A DNA stretch of 64,000 bases. Source: an uncultured Oscillospiraceae bacterium. GTDB taxonomy: Bacteria; Bacillota; Clostridia; Oscillospirales; Ruminococcaceae. The DNA is taken from positions 1 to 64,000 of the forward strand of contig CAJUSD010000005.1 of assembly GCA_910589145.1 (NCBI GenBank), read 5' to 3'. The notes below the pieces were generated by a model. It worked only from the letters and a program-made list of their open reading frames with translations, searched no databases and had not been told where the DNA came from. Position numbers and translations under genes: made by a program. Shown piece by piece: positions 27,009 through 34,486 of the stretch. Position 1 is the stretch's first letter, and each line of letters begins with the position of its first letter.

Positions 27009-28793
27009 TCACACATAATATTGAGCCTGAAGCCGGTACATATCCGCATAAATGCCGTCCTGCTGCATCAGCTCCCGATGGGTGCCATACTCGGCAATCT
27101 CCCCGTTGGCTAAAACGCATATCTTGTCACAAAAACTGGAACTGCTTAAACGGTGGGAAACAAAGACTGCTGTCTTCCCTTTGGACAGTTCCTGGAATTG
27201 CTGGTACAGCCTGCTTTCCGCCAGGGAGGAAAGGCTTGCCGTCGGCTCATCCATAACAAGGGTTCCCCCGTCCTTATAAACCGCCCGTGCAAAAGCAAGC
27301 ATTTGCTGCTGCCCTAAAGAGAGATTGGTTCCGTCGCCCTCCAGGCGGCGGGTCAAAACCGTGTCCCCCTTCCTGTCCATACTTTCCACCCGCTCCTTTA
27401 AACCTGTATGTTTAATCAGTTCATCCCCTTGGCAGCGTTTTTCAGGATCGTTGGCACCCCCGAACAGGATGTTTTCATAAACGGATATATCGAATATATG
27501 GAAGTCCTGAAATACTGCTGAAAAATGTTTCATATATTCGTTATAATCGTAATCTTTGACATTGACCCCATTATATAAGATTTCCCCTTCCGTTGTATCA
27601 TAAAGCCGCATAATAAGTTTTACCAAGGTTGTTTTCCCTGCACCGTTTTCACCTACAATCATCAGCCGTTCTCCTGGTTCAATAGTCAAGCTTACATTTT
27701 TAATGATTTGGTGGTTTGTCCCTGGATAGGTAAATCCCACGTTGCGCAGTTCAATTTTCCCTGGTACGGACGGAGGCAGCCTGACGCTTTTAGGAAGGGA
27801 TTTTGCGGTTCCCCGCAGCTTGCTGGGACGTTCCAAAAACACGAAAAAGTCCGTTATATATTTGTCATTCCGGTAAAGGTTAATTAATCCGGTAAAAAGT
27901 TGGTTCAAACTTCCTGCAATCCGTTTCGCAGCATTAAGGACAGCGGTAAACCCGCCGATGGTGACATTCCCATAGAAAACTTGGAGGGCCAGAACAGCCA
28001 TAATTCCAACCTCAATCCCAGCATTGCTGATCCCCTGGAAAAATCCTCGGTTTTCTTCCCGGCGGACGATTTCCCGATACAGTGCAAAGTGTTTACCGCG
28101 GTTTTCCTCTCCCCGTCTGCTGATATATCCTGCCAAATCAAATATCCGCATTGTTTTCCCATATTCTGTATCGCAGGCCAGCTTGTTAAAATACCTCCAT
28201 CTCCGTTCCAAAGGCATCTGTTTCCGGTACAGCTTATAATTTTCCTTTTGCGCAGACATGTTGTACAAGATATTTAACAGGGACAGGAGCAGGATTCCCG
28301 CTGCAAAATAAAACGGGATTGACGATACAATTATCAGGCAGAAAACGAACTCCCCAAAGGAAATAGCAGTTATATTAATTGCGTTCAAGTAAGCGCTCCA
28401 GCTATGGCCAAAAATCAGGACATAAGACGCCCGATCCATTTCCGCAAGCACTTCAGGGTTTTCGGTACATTCATAATCCATTTCAGCAGCTTTCCTGCAA
28501 AACAGGGTTGACATATCTACCATCATACTTTTCTGATCTAACTGGATAAAATTTTCCAGTATAACCCGCAGACAGGAACCAACAATATGCGCCCCTAACA
28601 GGATTAGGCTTATTGTAATCCAACTGTTTTGTGCTTCCCCCAAAACCCCGTCTACAAATACCTGTATGAAAAATAACAGGCAGAATGGGTGGAAGATGCG
28701 AAGCAATATATATCCCAGGCACATAAACCAGTATTTTTTATTATACCTGAAAGTCAGTTGGAACATTTTCAGCATATTTTTGAGAATTGACAA
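27009..28793 (-). CDS. ABC exporter half-transporter, degenerate signature
   Basis: A 594-residue partner of the exporter above. Walker A is GENGAGKTT and Walker B is TLVMDEPTA, but the signature reads LSLGQQQ instead of LSGGQ, so one of the two composite ATP sites may be weakened. Translation starts at TTG 28793 behind GGGGG with 9-bp spacing. A TetR-type palindrome lies 25-40 bp upstream of the start codon. Confidence 0.88.
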   Translation of the reverse strand: MSILKNMLKMFQLTFRYNKKYWFMCLGYILLRIFHPFCLLFFIQVFVDGVLGEAQNSWITISLILLGAHIVGSCLRVILENFIQLDQKSMMVDMSTLFCRKAAEMDYECTENPEVLAEMDRASYVLIFGHSWSAYLNAINITAISFGEFVFCLIIVSSIPFYFAAGILLLSLLNILYNMSAQKENYKLYRKQMPLERRWRYFNKLACDTEYGKTMRIFDLAGYISRRGEENRGKHFALYREIVRREENRGFFQGISNAGIEVGIMAVLALQVFYGNVTIGGFTAVLNAAKRIAGSLNQLFTGLINLYRNDKYITDFFVFLERPSKLRGTAKSLPKSVRLPPSVPGKIELRNVGFTYPGTNHQIIKNVSLTIEPGERLMIVGENGAGKTTLVKLIMRLYDTTEGEILYNGVNVKDYDYNEYMKHFSAVFQDFHIFDISVYENILFGGANDPEKRCQGDELIKHTGLKERVESMDRKGDTVLTRRLEGDGTNLSLGQQQMLAFARAVYKDGGTLVMDEPTASLSSLAESRLYQQFQELSKGKTAVFVSHRLSSSSFCDKICVLANGEIAEYGTHRELMQQDGIYADMYRLQAQYYV

Positions 28794-28817
28794 AGAGACG
28801 CGCCCCCTTATTCTTTG

Positions 28818-28832
28818 ATTGAACCGTTCATT
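28818..28832. promoter_or_regulatory. TetR-type operator before the ABC exporter
   Basis: ATTGAAC-C-GTTCATT (one arm mismatch). It continues as TTCATTCTAAT, an 11-base match to the site before the TetR gene. Confidence 0.5.
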
Positions 28833-28878
28833 CTAATCTATTTATAAAAAAAATAAAGATACTTTATGTATGCTGTTT

Positions 28879-29343
28879 TTATGTCCATATAATGCCTGCA
28901 TCCATTAAAATCTTTCGGACATAAACCTTAGTAACAACTGACAGCCTTGGAAAGCCAGCTTTATCGGCATGGGATTGGACATAATCATAAAAACCTTTCA
29001 GTGTCCATTTTTCCAGATGGCAGCCTAAAACAGACGGCTTTTGCTGTGCAGCAGAAAGAAGCCAGTCCTTTGCCTCTAAGGAAATCTCTAGGGGCCTTCC
29101 GGGCCGCAGGTTGTCAAACAAAGCTGAATTCAAGCCATTTTTTCGGAATCGTGATACTCGTGCCTGAACTGTCCGAGTACTTAAATCCATTATTTCCGCA
29201 ATATCCTGAAAGGTCATCCCCTCCGATTTTAGCAGGAGTATTCGCGCCCGGTCTGCCACCTGCGCCTGGTCTGTTTTAGTGCCTGCAAGAATTTTTAGGT
29301 ATTGGTATTCTTCTTCGGTTAATGAAATGGTCAGTGTTTCCAA
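28879..29343 (-). CDS. IS630-type transposase N-terminal (HTH) protein
   Basis: A 154-residue protein equal to the N-terminal part of an IS630-family transposase: helix-turn-helix segments TFQDIAEIMDLSTRTVQARV and a winged-helix region, with no DDE catalytic domain. The start is TTG 29343, 7 bp after GGGAGG; the upstream ATG overlaps that site. It lies between the TetR gene and the exporter, with a TetR-type palindrome right before its ribosome binding site. It may be a remnant, or a domesticated DNA-binding protein. Confidence 0.65.
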   Translation of the reverse strand: METLTISLTEEEYQYLKILAGTKTDQAQVADRARILLLKSEGMTFQDIAEIMDLSTRTVQARVSRFRKNGLNSALFDNLRPGRPLEISLEAKDWLLSAAQQKPSVLGCHLEKWTLKGFYDYVQSHADKAGFPRLSVVTKVYVRKILMDAGIIWT

Positions 29344-29365
29344 GTTTTTTCCTCCCATCCTTTTA

Positions 29366-29382
29366 AAATGAATTATTCATTT
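29366..29382. promoter_or_regulatory. TetR-type operator before the HTH gene
   Basis: A perfect palindrome, AAATGAAT-T-ATTCATTT, about 25 bp upstream of the TTG start. A weak promoter (TTTACG-N16-TAATTC on the minus strand) overlaps it. Confidence 0.55.
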
Positions 29383-29402
29383 CAATCCCAGCGTAAACCA
29401 AA

Positions 29403-29418
29403 TGGCGCATCCGCGCCA
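29403..29418 (-). terminator. short hairpin after the TetR gene
   Basis: TGGCGC/GCGCCA with a 4-nt loop, 12 bp after the TetR stop codon. The T-run is weak, so read-through is plausible. Confidence 0.35.
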
Positions 29419-29429
29419 AAAGAGACAAG

Positions 29430-30095
29430 TTATACTGCCTGATATATCCGCTGGATAATCCCCAATAAGATTTCCTTTGCTTCCTTATTGGTAATATCCA
29501 TATCAGGAAAACAGAGCTTTGCATTAACTGACCACCAGGACAAAGTGCTGATAAAGAATTTAATATGGGCTGGGATATGTTCGATTGGCTGGATCTGACC
29601 GGCTTCCATATATATTTTTAGGAACCCTCCCACTTCCTCCCAGAACTGCCTTTTTTCAGGGATATAGATTTTGCTTAGTTCCTCAAGAATTTTTTGGTTT
29701 TTCTCAATATTGTCCAATGTTATCATATATTCGACAAATATATCATAAAGTTCCCCAACCAGCGTCATAAAGCTTTTGCAGATATTCCCATTTTCATCCG
29801 TTATATGCAGTATGCTTTTTATTTCGTCAAGCACCCGCTGTAGATGTTTTTTTAAAATGGAAGTGTCAATTGTTTGGATTGGCAAAGCGATTTCCTGTGA
29901 AAGACAGTCTTTGTCAAGCGTACATAAAATAGTAAATGACAATACCGCTTCCTTTCCCGTAAACATAGAGTACAGCGTTCCTACTGCCACCTCTGATTCT
30001 TTCGCAATTTCTGCCATTTTTGTATCAGGGTAGCCCTTTTTGTTAAACAGGCGGTTTGCTGCATCACATACTCTTTTTAGTCTTTCATTTTCCAT
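29430..30095 (-). CDS. TetR/AcrR family transcriptional regulator
   Basis: A 221-residue repressor. The N-terminal helix-turn-helix is NRLFNKKGYPDTKMAEIAKE followed by SEVAVGTLYSMF; the rest is the ligand-binding domain, with no known ligand. The start at 30095 (MENERLKRV) follows AAAGGAGG. Its promoter has a palindromic operator immediately downstream of the -10 box, and related palindromes lie upstream of the HTH gene and the ABC exporter, so it most likely represses itself and the exporter. Confidence 0.9.
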   Translation of the reverse strand: MENERLKRVCDAANRLFNKKGYPDTKMAEIAKESEVAVGTLYSMFTGKEAVLSFTILCTLDKDCLSQEIALPIQTIDTSILKKHLQRVLDEIKSILHITDENGNICKSFMTLVGELYDIFVEYMITLDNIEKNQKILEELSKIYIPEKRQFWEEVGGFLKIYMEAGQIQPIEHIPAHIKFFISTLSWWSVNAKLCFPDMDITNKEAKEILLGIIQRIYQAV

Positions 30096-30123
30096 TTGAG
30101 AAACCCCCTCCTTTGGAAAAAAT

Positions 30124-30170
30124 AATGAATAATTCATTCTAATAATAGCAGAGAAATTTCCTTTTGTCAA
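30124..30170 (-). promoter_or_regulatory. TetR gene promoter with overlapping operator
   Basis: TTGACA (30165-30170), 17-bp spacer, TATTAT (30142-30147) on the minus strand, followed by the palindrome AATGAAT-A-ATTCATT (30124-30138) covering the likely transcription start. This arrangement is typical of autorepression. Confidence 0.7.
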
Positions 30171-30311
30171 GCTGCAAATATCTTAAGATAAATTATATTT
30201 GCGGGAGCGCCTTTGCCTGACAAGGGAAAACATGGTTTTTGGGGATGGCAAAGGAGAACACGGATATCATAAAGTAAAAAACGGTATCAAAAACTCCAAA
30301 GGAGCTAAAAG

Positions 30312-30346
30312 AAAAACCGCTCTGTTATGCTGACAGAGCGGTTTTT
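30312..30346. terminator. terminator of the tRNA-Ser pair
   Basis: A 14-bp stem (AAAAACCGCTCTGT and its complement) with a 7-nt loop, downstream of the tRNAs. T-runs on both sides make it bidirectional. Confidence 0.85.
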
Positions 30347-30352
30347 CTAAGG

Positions 30353-30439
30353 CGGAGAAAGAGGGATTTGAACCCTCGCGCCAGTTACCCGGCCTACTCC
30401 CTTAGCAGGGGAGCCTCTTCACCACTTGAGTATTTCTCC
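30353..30439 (-). tRNA. tRNA-Ser (GCT)
   Basis: A class II tRNA on the minus strand: acceptor GGAGAAA/TTTCTCC with discriminator G, anticodon stem CTCCC/GGGAG enclosing CTGCTAA (anticodon GCT), a long variable arm and a GGGTTCAAATCCC T arm. CCA is not encoded. Confidence 0.93.
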
Positions 30440-30470
30440 AAAGGTGAGTTTTCAGAAACGGATAAATTAG

Positions 30471-30554
30471 CGGAGAGAGTGGGATTCGAACCCACGGCCC
30501 TTCCGGGTCACTGGTTTTCAAGACCAGCTCCTTAAACCGCTCGGACATCTCTCC
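30471..30554 (-). tRNA. tRNA-Ser (TGA)
   Basis: A class II tRNA on the minus strand: acceptor GGAGAGA/TCTCTCC, anticodon stem CTGGT/ACCAG enclosing CTTGAAA (anticodon TGA), long variable arm, T arm with GGGTTCGAATCCC. It is co-transcribed with the downstream tRNA-Ser (GCT). Confidence 0.93.
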
Positions 30555-30572
30555 GTTTCTGGGACGTGATTC

Positions 30573-30601
30573 ATTGTATCATATCTTTTAGAAAATGTCA
30601 A
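30573..30601 (-). promoter_or_regulatory. promoter of the tRNA-Ser pair
   Basis: TTGACA (30596-30601), 17-bp spacer, TACAAT (30573-30578) on the minus strand, 18 bp upstream of the tRNA. Confidence 0.75.
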
Positions 30602-30660
30602 TCTCTATTTTTATAGTTTCTCTGAATCAGTGGAAAGATATTAAAAATTATAAATCATTC

Positions 30661-30721
30661 CAACAGCAATACATCCAATTTACTGTAGGTTTACAATAGA
30701 AGTGTTGCAATGCAAAAAATA
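30661..30721 (+). repeat. solo IS481-like end with inverted flank
   Basis: From 30684 about 38 bases (TGTAGGTTTACAATAGAAG...) match the left end of the IS481 relic at 50144 with few differences. The 23 bases just before it (30661-30683) match the left flank of that relic (50118-50140) as its reverse complement, 22 of 23 positions. No transposase lies here. Confidence 0.6.
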
Positions 30722-30735
30722 TCCCAAAAAATCTC

Positions 30736-30764
30736 TTGACAGTAATCGCCCGCTATGATATGAT
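30736..30764 (+). promoter_or_regulatory. promoter of the ABC-F leader
   Basis: TTGACA (30736-30741), 17-bp spacer, TATGAT (30759-30764). Transcription would begin near 30771, nearly 280 nt before the ABC-F start codon. Confidence 0.75.
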
Positions 30765-30785
30765 TAACTGGAATTTGAAAAAGAA

Positions 30786-30809
30786 ATGAGTGAAAAAATG
30801 CGCAAATAA
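30786..30809 (+). CDS. possible 7-codon leader peptide
   Basis: MSEKMRK, the first open frame in the ABC-F leader. The ribosome binding site is weak (AAAAAG). It is included only because leader peptides commonly sense ribosome stalling in such regions. Confidence 0.25.
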   Translation: MSEKMRK

Positions 30810-30826
30810 TCTACTTTTCATTGGAA

Positions 30827-30955
30827 ATGAGAATTACTGATACGATAAATCAAAAGCAGGCGGAGCCTGTCTTTTTCAGTCTATGTTTTTCTCAGCACCG
30901 GAAAAGAGATATTTGCAGGAGCATCTTTCCTTGGACATGGTTTGCCTATGTGTGA
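30827..30955 (+). CDS. possible 42-residue leader ORF
   Basis: It starts MRITDTINQKQAEPVFFS and ends WFAYV, behind a TTGGAAA sequence. It spans the first leader hairpin (30856-30870), so ribosome position here could decide which hairpins form. No homologue recognised. Confidence 0.35.
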   Translation: MRITDTINQKQAEPVFFSLCFSQHRKRDICRSIFPWTWFAYV

Positions 30956-31015
30956 GGATGGATAATATGTGCCTGGCAGTCGTCTGTTTCCGGTTAGCTG
31001 GAGACAGGCTTTTTT
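30856..31015 (+). promoter_or_regulatory. attenuator-type leader of the ABC-F gene
   Basis: A first hairpin (GCAGGC/GCCTGT, 30856-30870, followed by CTTTTT) and a second, stronger terminator (GTCTGTTTCCGG 30982-30993 with CTGGAGACAGGC 30998-31009, then TTTTTTGTTTTT) just before the gene. GCCTGTCT (30865-30872) is exactly complementary to AGACAGGC (31002-31009) in the terminator, so an antiterminator fold is possible. Confidence 0.65.
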
Positions 31016-31049
31016 GTTTTTGCCCTTATCTTGGGGAGGTATGACATTT

Positions 31050-32609
31050 ATGCTACAGATAAAAAATTTGACAATTACCCATAAAAAAGACCTGCGTACA
31101 ATATTGGACGACTTTTCCTTTGTTTTGAATCCCGGCGATAAAACCGTTATTATTGGAGAAGAAGGAAACGGGAAGTCAACTTTGCTGAAATTAATTTATG
31201 ATCCTTCCCTGGTAGAAGATTATATTGAATTTACAGGCGAAATCATTAAGAATAATGTAAAACTTGGTTATCTGGCTCAGGAATTGGACAAAAGCCATTT
31301 TTCACAGACTATTCTGGAATTTTATTCTGAAATTCCAGGTTTTTACGGCTTAACCCAAAATGACCTCTATGAAGCGGCAAAGGCAATAGGCCGCCCAGTG
31401 GAATGGTTTTATTCCCAGCAGGAGGTTGGGACATTATCCGGTGGGGAAAAGGTTAAACTTCAGCTTGCTGGAATCCTGTTTTCCAGACCTAACGTACTTT
31501 TATTGGACGAACCGTCCAATGATATTGATATTGAAACCCTGGAATGGCTGGAGAATTTTATAAATCAATTTGAATTTCCAATAATGTTTATTTCCCACGA
31601 CGAAACACTCATTGAACACACAGCTAATTCTGTCATTCATATGGAACTGCTCCGGCGGAAAACCCTTCCAAGATATACCATTGCCAATATGCCCTATAAT
31701 CAATACATCTATGAACGAAAAAACAACCTGCTTCATCAGGAACAGGTTGCACGCAAAGAGGAAGCTGAATACCAAAAACAAATGGAAAAATATCGGCAAA
31801 TCTTTGAAAAAGTGGAATATCAGCTTGATATCATCAGCAGGGCTGATCCTGGTGGTGCAAGGCTTTTAAAAAAGAAAATGAAAAGCATTAAGTCTATGGG
31901 AAAACGGATTGAGCGGGAACAGGAAAATCGCACCCAGATTCCAGATGTGGAGGATGCGATCCTTGCTTCTTTTAGTAATTCCATTTGTATCCCAAAAGGG
32001 AAAGTTGTCCTTGATCTTCATTTGGATGAATTGTCTGTTCCTGATGATTTTAATGGAAAAAGAATTCTCGCCAGGAATGTCAATCTTTTTTTAGCTGGGC
32101 CGAAAAAAATTTGCATTGTGGGAAACAATGGGACAGGAAAATCAACGCTGCTAAGGCAAATTGCCCATACAATGAAAAGCAGAAGAGACATTCATATTGC
32201 TTACATGCCGCAAAACTATGAGGATCTTCTGGATCTGAAACAATCGCCTGTCTCCTTCTTAAGCAAAACGGGAGAAAAAACAGAACTGACACAAATCAGA
32301 ACCTTTTTAGGAAGTATGAAATTTACCCCTGAGGAAATGGACCATCCTATTGAGAGGCTCTCCGGCGGACAAAAGGCAAAGGTACTGTTTTTAAATATGA
32401 TTTTGAATGGTGCAGATGTTTTAATTTTGGATGAGCCAACTAGAAATTTCTCTCCATTGTCTAATCCGGTAATTCGGAAGATACTCAAGGACTACAACGG
32501 TGCTATTGTGAGTGTTTCACATGACAGAAAGTTTATGAATGAGGTTTGTGACCAACTGCTTCTGCTGAATTCAGACGGGTTACAAGAGTTTCACATGAAT
32601 AATGAATAG
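31050..32609 (+). CDS. ABC-F family ATPase, putative ribosome protection protein
   Basis: A 519-residue soluble protein with two ATP-binding cassettes and no membrane segments. Cassette 1 has GEEGNGKST, LSGGEKVKLQ and LLLDEPSNDIDIE. A charged linker of about 90 residues follows (the arm that reaches into the ribosome in ABC-F proteins). Cassette 2 has GNNGTGKST, LSGGQKAKV and LILDEPTRNFSP. Antibiotic-resistance ABC-Fs displace drugs from the 50S subunit; the attenuator-like leader supports that role here. The start at 31050 has GGAGG 10 bp upstream; an ATG at 31041 is too close to it. Confidence 0.85.
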   Translation: MLQIKNLTITHKKDLRTILDDFSFVLNPGDKTVIIGEEGNGKSTLLKLIYDPSLVEDYIEFTGEIIKNNVKLGYLAQELDKSHFSQTILEFYSEIPGFYGLTQNDLYEAAKAIGRPVEWFYSQQEVGTLSGGEKVKLQLAGILFSRPNVLLLDEPSNDIDIETLEWLENFINQFEFPIMFISHDETLIEHTANSVIHMELLRRKTLPRYTIANMPYNQYIYERKNNLLHQEQVARKEEAEYQKQMEKYRQIFEKVEYQLDIISRADPGGARLLKKKMKSIKSMGKRIEREQENRTQIPDVEDAILASFSNSICIPKGKVVLDLHLDELSVPDDFNGKRILARNVNLFLAGPKKICIVGNNGTGKSTLLRQIAHTMKSRRDIHIAYMPQNYEDLLDLKQSPVSFLSKTGEKTELTQIRTFLGSMKFTPEEMDHPIERLSGGQKAKVLFLNMILNGADVLILDEPTRNFSPLSNPVIRKILKDYNGAIVSVSHDRKFMNEVCDQLLLLNSDGLQEFHMNNE

Positions 32610-32749
32610 TTTTTCGGAATCCGTAAGAGAGGGGTTATGATTTGTACATCTTTGCAGCTGCGCCATATGAAGGAGCTGGAACCTTGGGCTTTATAGTTAC
32701 CTGAACTAAGTGGTAATGTCCGCAAATTCTTTCTGCCTTAAAAATATAG

Positions 32750-32778
32750 TTGTAAATTTAGATTATTCATGCTATAAT
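32750..32778 (+). promoter_or_regulatory. promoter of pyrB
   Basis: TTGTAA (32750-32755), 17-bp spacer, TATAAT (32773-32778), about 60 bp upstream of the start codon. I saw no PyrR-type attenuator. Confidence 0.7.
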
Positions 32779-32840
32779 AATCGATTAGGGAAAGCCTCAA
32801 AAGCCTTGTAATCCAAACTTTATCGTTAGGAGGCAGCTAT

Positions 32841-33920
32841 ATGAATTCGCGACACCTAATAGACCTTAACGATTTCACAACATCGGATTGGCAGAGACTC
32901 ATTCGTTTATCCCAAGACATTATGGACACGCCTCAAGATTATTTTAACACTTGCCAGGGTAAACTCATGGCAACGCTATTCTATGAACCTTCCACACGTA
33001 CACAAATGTCCTTTCAATCAGCAATGCTCCGTTTAGGAGGTTCAGTAATAGGTTTTGACAATCCGTTAAACAGTTCTGTTTCCAAGGGAGAATCTTTAGC
33101 AGATACCATTCGTATTGTCAGCGGTTATACTGATTTGGTAACAATCCGGCATCCCTTGGAGGGAACCGCGCAGGCAGCAGCGCGTTATTCCTCCTGCCCA
33201 GTAATTAACGCAGGGGATGGGGGACATCTTCATCCAACCCAGACATTAACAGATCTAGTAGCCCTTACAAAATATAAGGGTTCGTTAGAAGGATTGACAG
33301 TTGGATTATGCGGGGATTTAAAAAATGGACGGACGGTACATTCCCTTTTAAAGGCACTCAGCCGATTCTCTAATAAATTTATTCTTATTTCGACAAAAGA
33401 ACTCGCACTTCCCACATATATTAAGGATGTGCTCAATGCCAGCGGATGCCAGTTTGAAGAAGTATACAGTTTGGAAGAAGCAATTCCCCGTTTGGATGTG
33501 TTGTATATGACGCGGATTCAAAAGGAGCGTTTTTTCTCAGAGGAGGAATATGAAAGGCAGAAAACAGTTTATATTCTGGATCGGCAGAAGATGCTTTCTG
33601 CTCGTTCAGACTTGGTTGTTTTGCATCCTCTGCCTCGTGTGGATGAAATTACCCCTGAAGTGGATTCTGATCCAAGAGCGTTATACTTTGAACAGGCAAA
33701 ATGTGGGATGTATGCCCGTATGGCATTAATTACCTGCCTCCTTCGTGATGAAGCAGTACATTATTATAAAGAACTACCTATTTCACGTCCTAGAAATGAC
33801 ATTAAATGCACAAATCCAAAATGTATTACTAACCATGAACCATCCCTTCCCCATACATTCCGGGAAAGCGGTGGGATGTATATCTGTGAATATTGCGATG
33901 AACGTATTATTCTGCAATAA
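32841..33920 (+). CDS. pyrB: aspartate carbamoyltransferase with fused PyrI-type zinc domain
   Basis: A 359-residue enzyme catalysing the second step of pyrimidine synthesis. The carbamoyl phosphate loop is FYEPSTRTQMSF (S51-T54) and the aspartate-domain motif is HPLPRVDEI. After the normal end, about 55 extra residues form a zinc-ribbon with Cys323, Cys328, Cys349 and Cys352, spaced like the four Zn cysteines of the regulatory subunit PyrI. Separate PyrB/PyrI interaction is thus replaced by one chain. No other pyr gene is nearby. Confidence 0.93.
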   Translation: MNSRHLIDLNDFTTSDWQRLIRLSQDIMDTPQDYFNTCQGKLMATLFYEPSTRTQMSFQSAMLRLGGSVIGFDNPLNSSVSKGESLADTIRIVSGYTDLVTIRHPLEGTAQAAARYSSCPVINAGDGGHLHPTQTLTDLVALTKYKGSLEGLTVGLCGDLKNGRTVHSLLKALSRFSNKFILISTKELALPTYIKDVLNASGCQFEEVYSLEEAIPRLDVLYMTRIQKERFFSEEEYERQKTVYILDRQKMLSARSDLVVLHPLPRVDEITPEVDSDPRALYFEQAKCGMYARMALITCLLRDEAVHYYKELPISRPRNDIKCTNPKCITNHEPSLPHTFRESGGMYICEYCDERIILQ

Positions 33921-33987
33921 GAATGGATATAATAATTCATGTAAGTTTTAACAAATCCTCAATTTTAAATGTATTTCTATTTGCCTA

Positions 33988-34015
33988 TTGAAAATCTACA
34001 AATTTGGTGTATGAT
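33988..34015 (+). promoter_or_regulatory. promoter of the thioredoxin gene
   Basis: TTGAAA (33988-33993), 16-bp spacer, TATGAT (34010-34015), 25 bp upstream of the start codon. Confidence 0.6.
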
Positions 34016-34039
34016 ATATAGAAAAGGAGGTTTTATAAA

Positions 34040-34348
34040 ATGGCTGTCAAGGAAATGACTTCTGAAAATTTTCAAACTCTGGTATCTGGAGATAAACCTG
34101 TATTGGTAGATTTCTTTGCGACCTGGTGCGGGCCATGCAAAATGCTTTCTCCCCTGATTGAACAACTTGCTGAGGAAAAATCTGGAGAAATAACTGTCTG
34201 CAAAGTGGATATTAATCAGCAGGAGGCCCTTGCGGACAAGTTTGGCGTTGAAAGTGTTCCTACCCTTATCCTCTTTAAAAACGGCCAGGAAGCCAAACGT
34301 GTGGTTGGATTCCAGCCTATGCCGCTGCTGCTTAATTTTATTTCATAA
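34040..34348 (+). CDS. trxA: thioredoxin
   Basis: A 102-residue cytosolic thiol-disulfide oxidoreductase with the redox motif WCGPCK (residues 30-35), the buried Asp in VDFFATWC and the cis-proline in ESVPTL. The ribosome binding site is AAAAGGAGG. A strong terminator follows, so it is monocistronic. No thioredoxin reductase is adjacent. The symbol is assigned by family; other trx copies may exist in the genome. Confidence 0.9.
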   Translation: MAVKEMTSENFQTLVSGDKPVLVDFFATWCGPCKMLSPLIEQLAEEKSGEITVCKVDINQQEALADKFGVESVPTLILFKNGQEAKRVVGFQPMPLLLNFIS

Positions 34349-34392
34349 TTTAGGCAGATACCTTGTATCTTTTCTGTATTTTTGCAAACGAT

Positions 34393-34429
34393 AAAGGCAT
34401 ACCGTATTATTAAATTCGGTATGCCTTTT
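34393..34429 (+). terminator. terminator of the thioredoxin gene
   Basis: A 12-bp stem AAAGGCATACCG/CGGTATGCCTTT followed by TCTTTTTT. Confidence 0.8.
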
Positions 34430-34486
34430 CTTTTTTGCCTGCTATTTATGAAAGGTTTTATAATCCATTTGGAAAGAGGGATTCCT

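Noticed and set aside
32637..32696. A 19-codon open frame upstream of pyrB
   Set aside because: It lies before the pyrB promoter and is too short to support; no link to pyrimidine attenuation.
34382..34486. Upstream extension of the unknown protein at 34487
   Set aside because: The extension overlaps the thioredoxin terminator hairpin, so it is unlikely to be translated.
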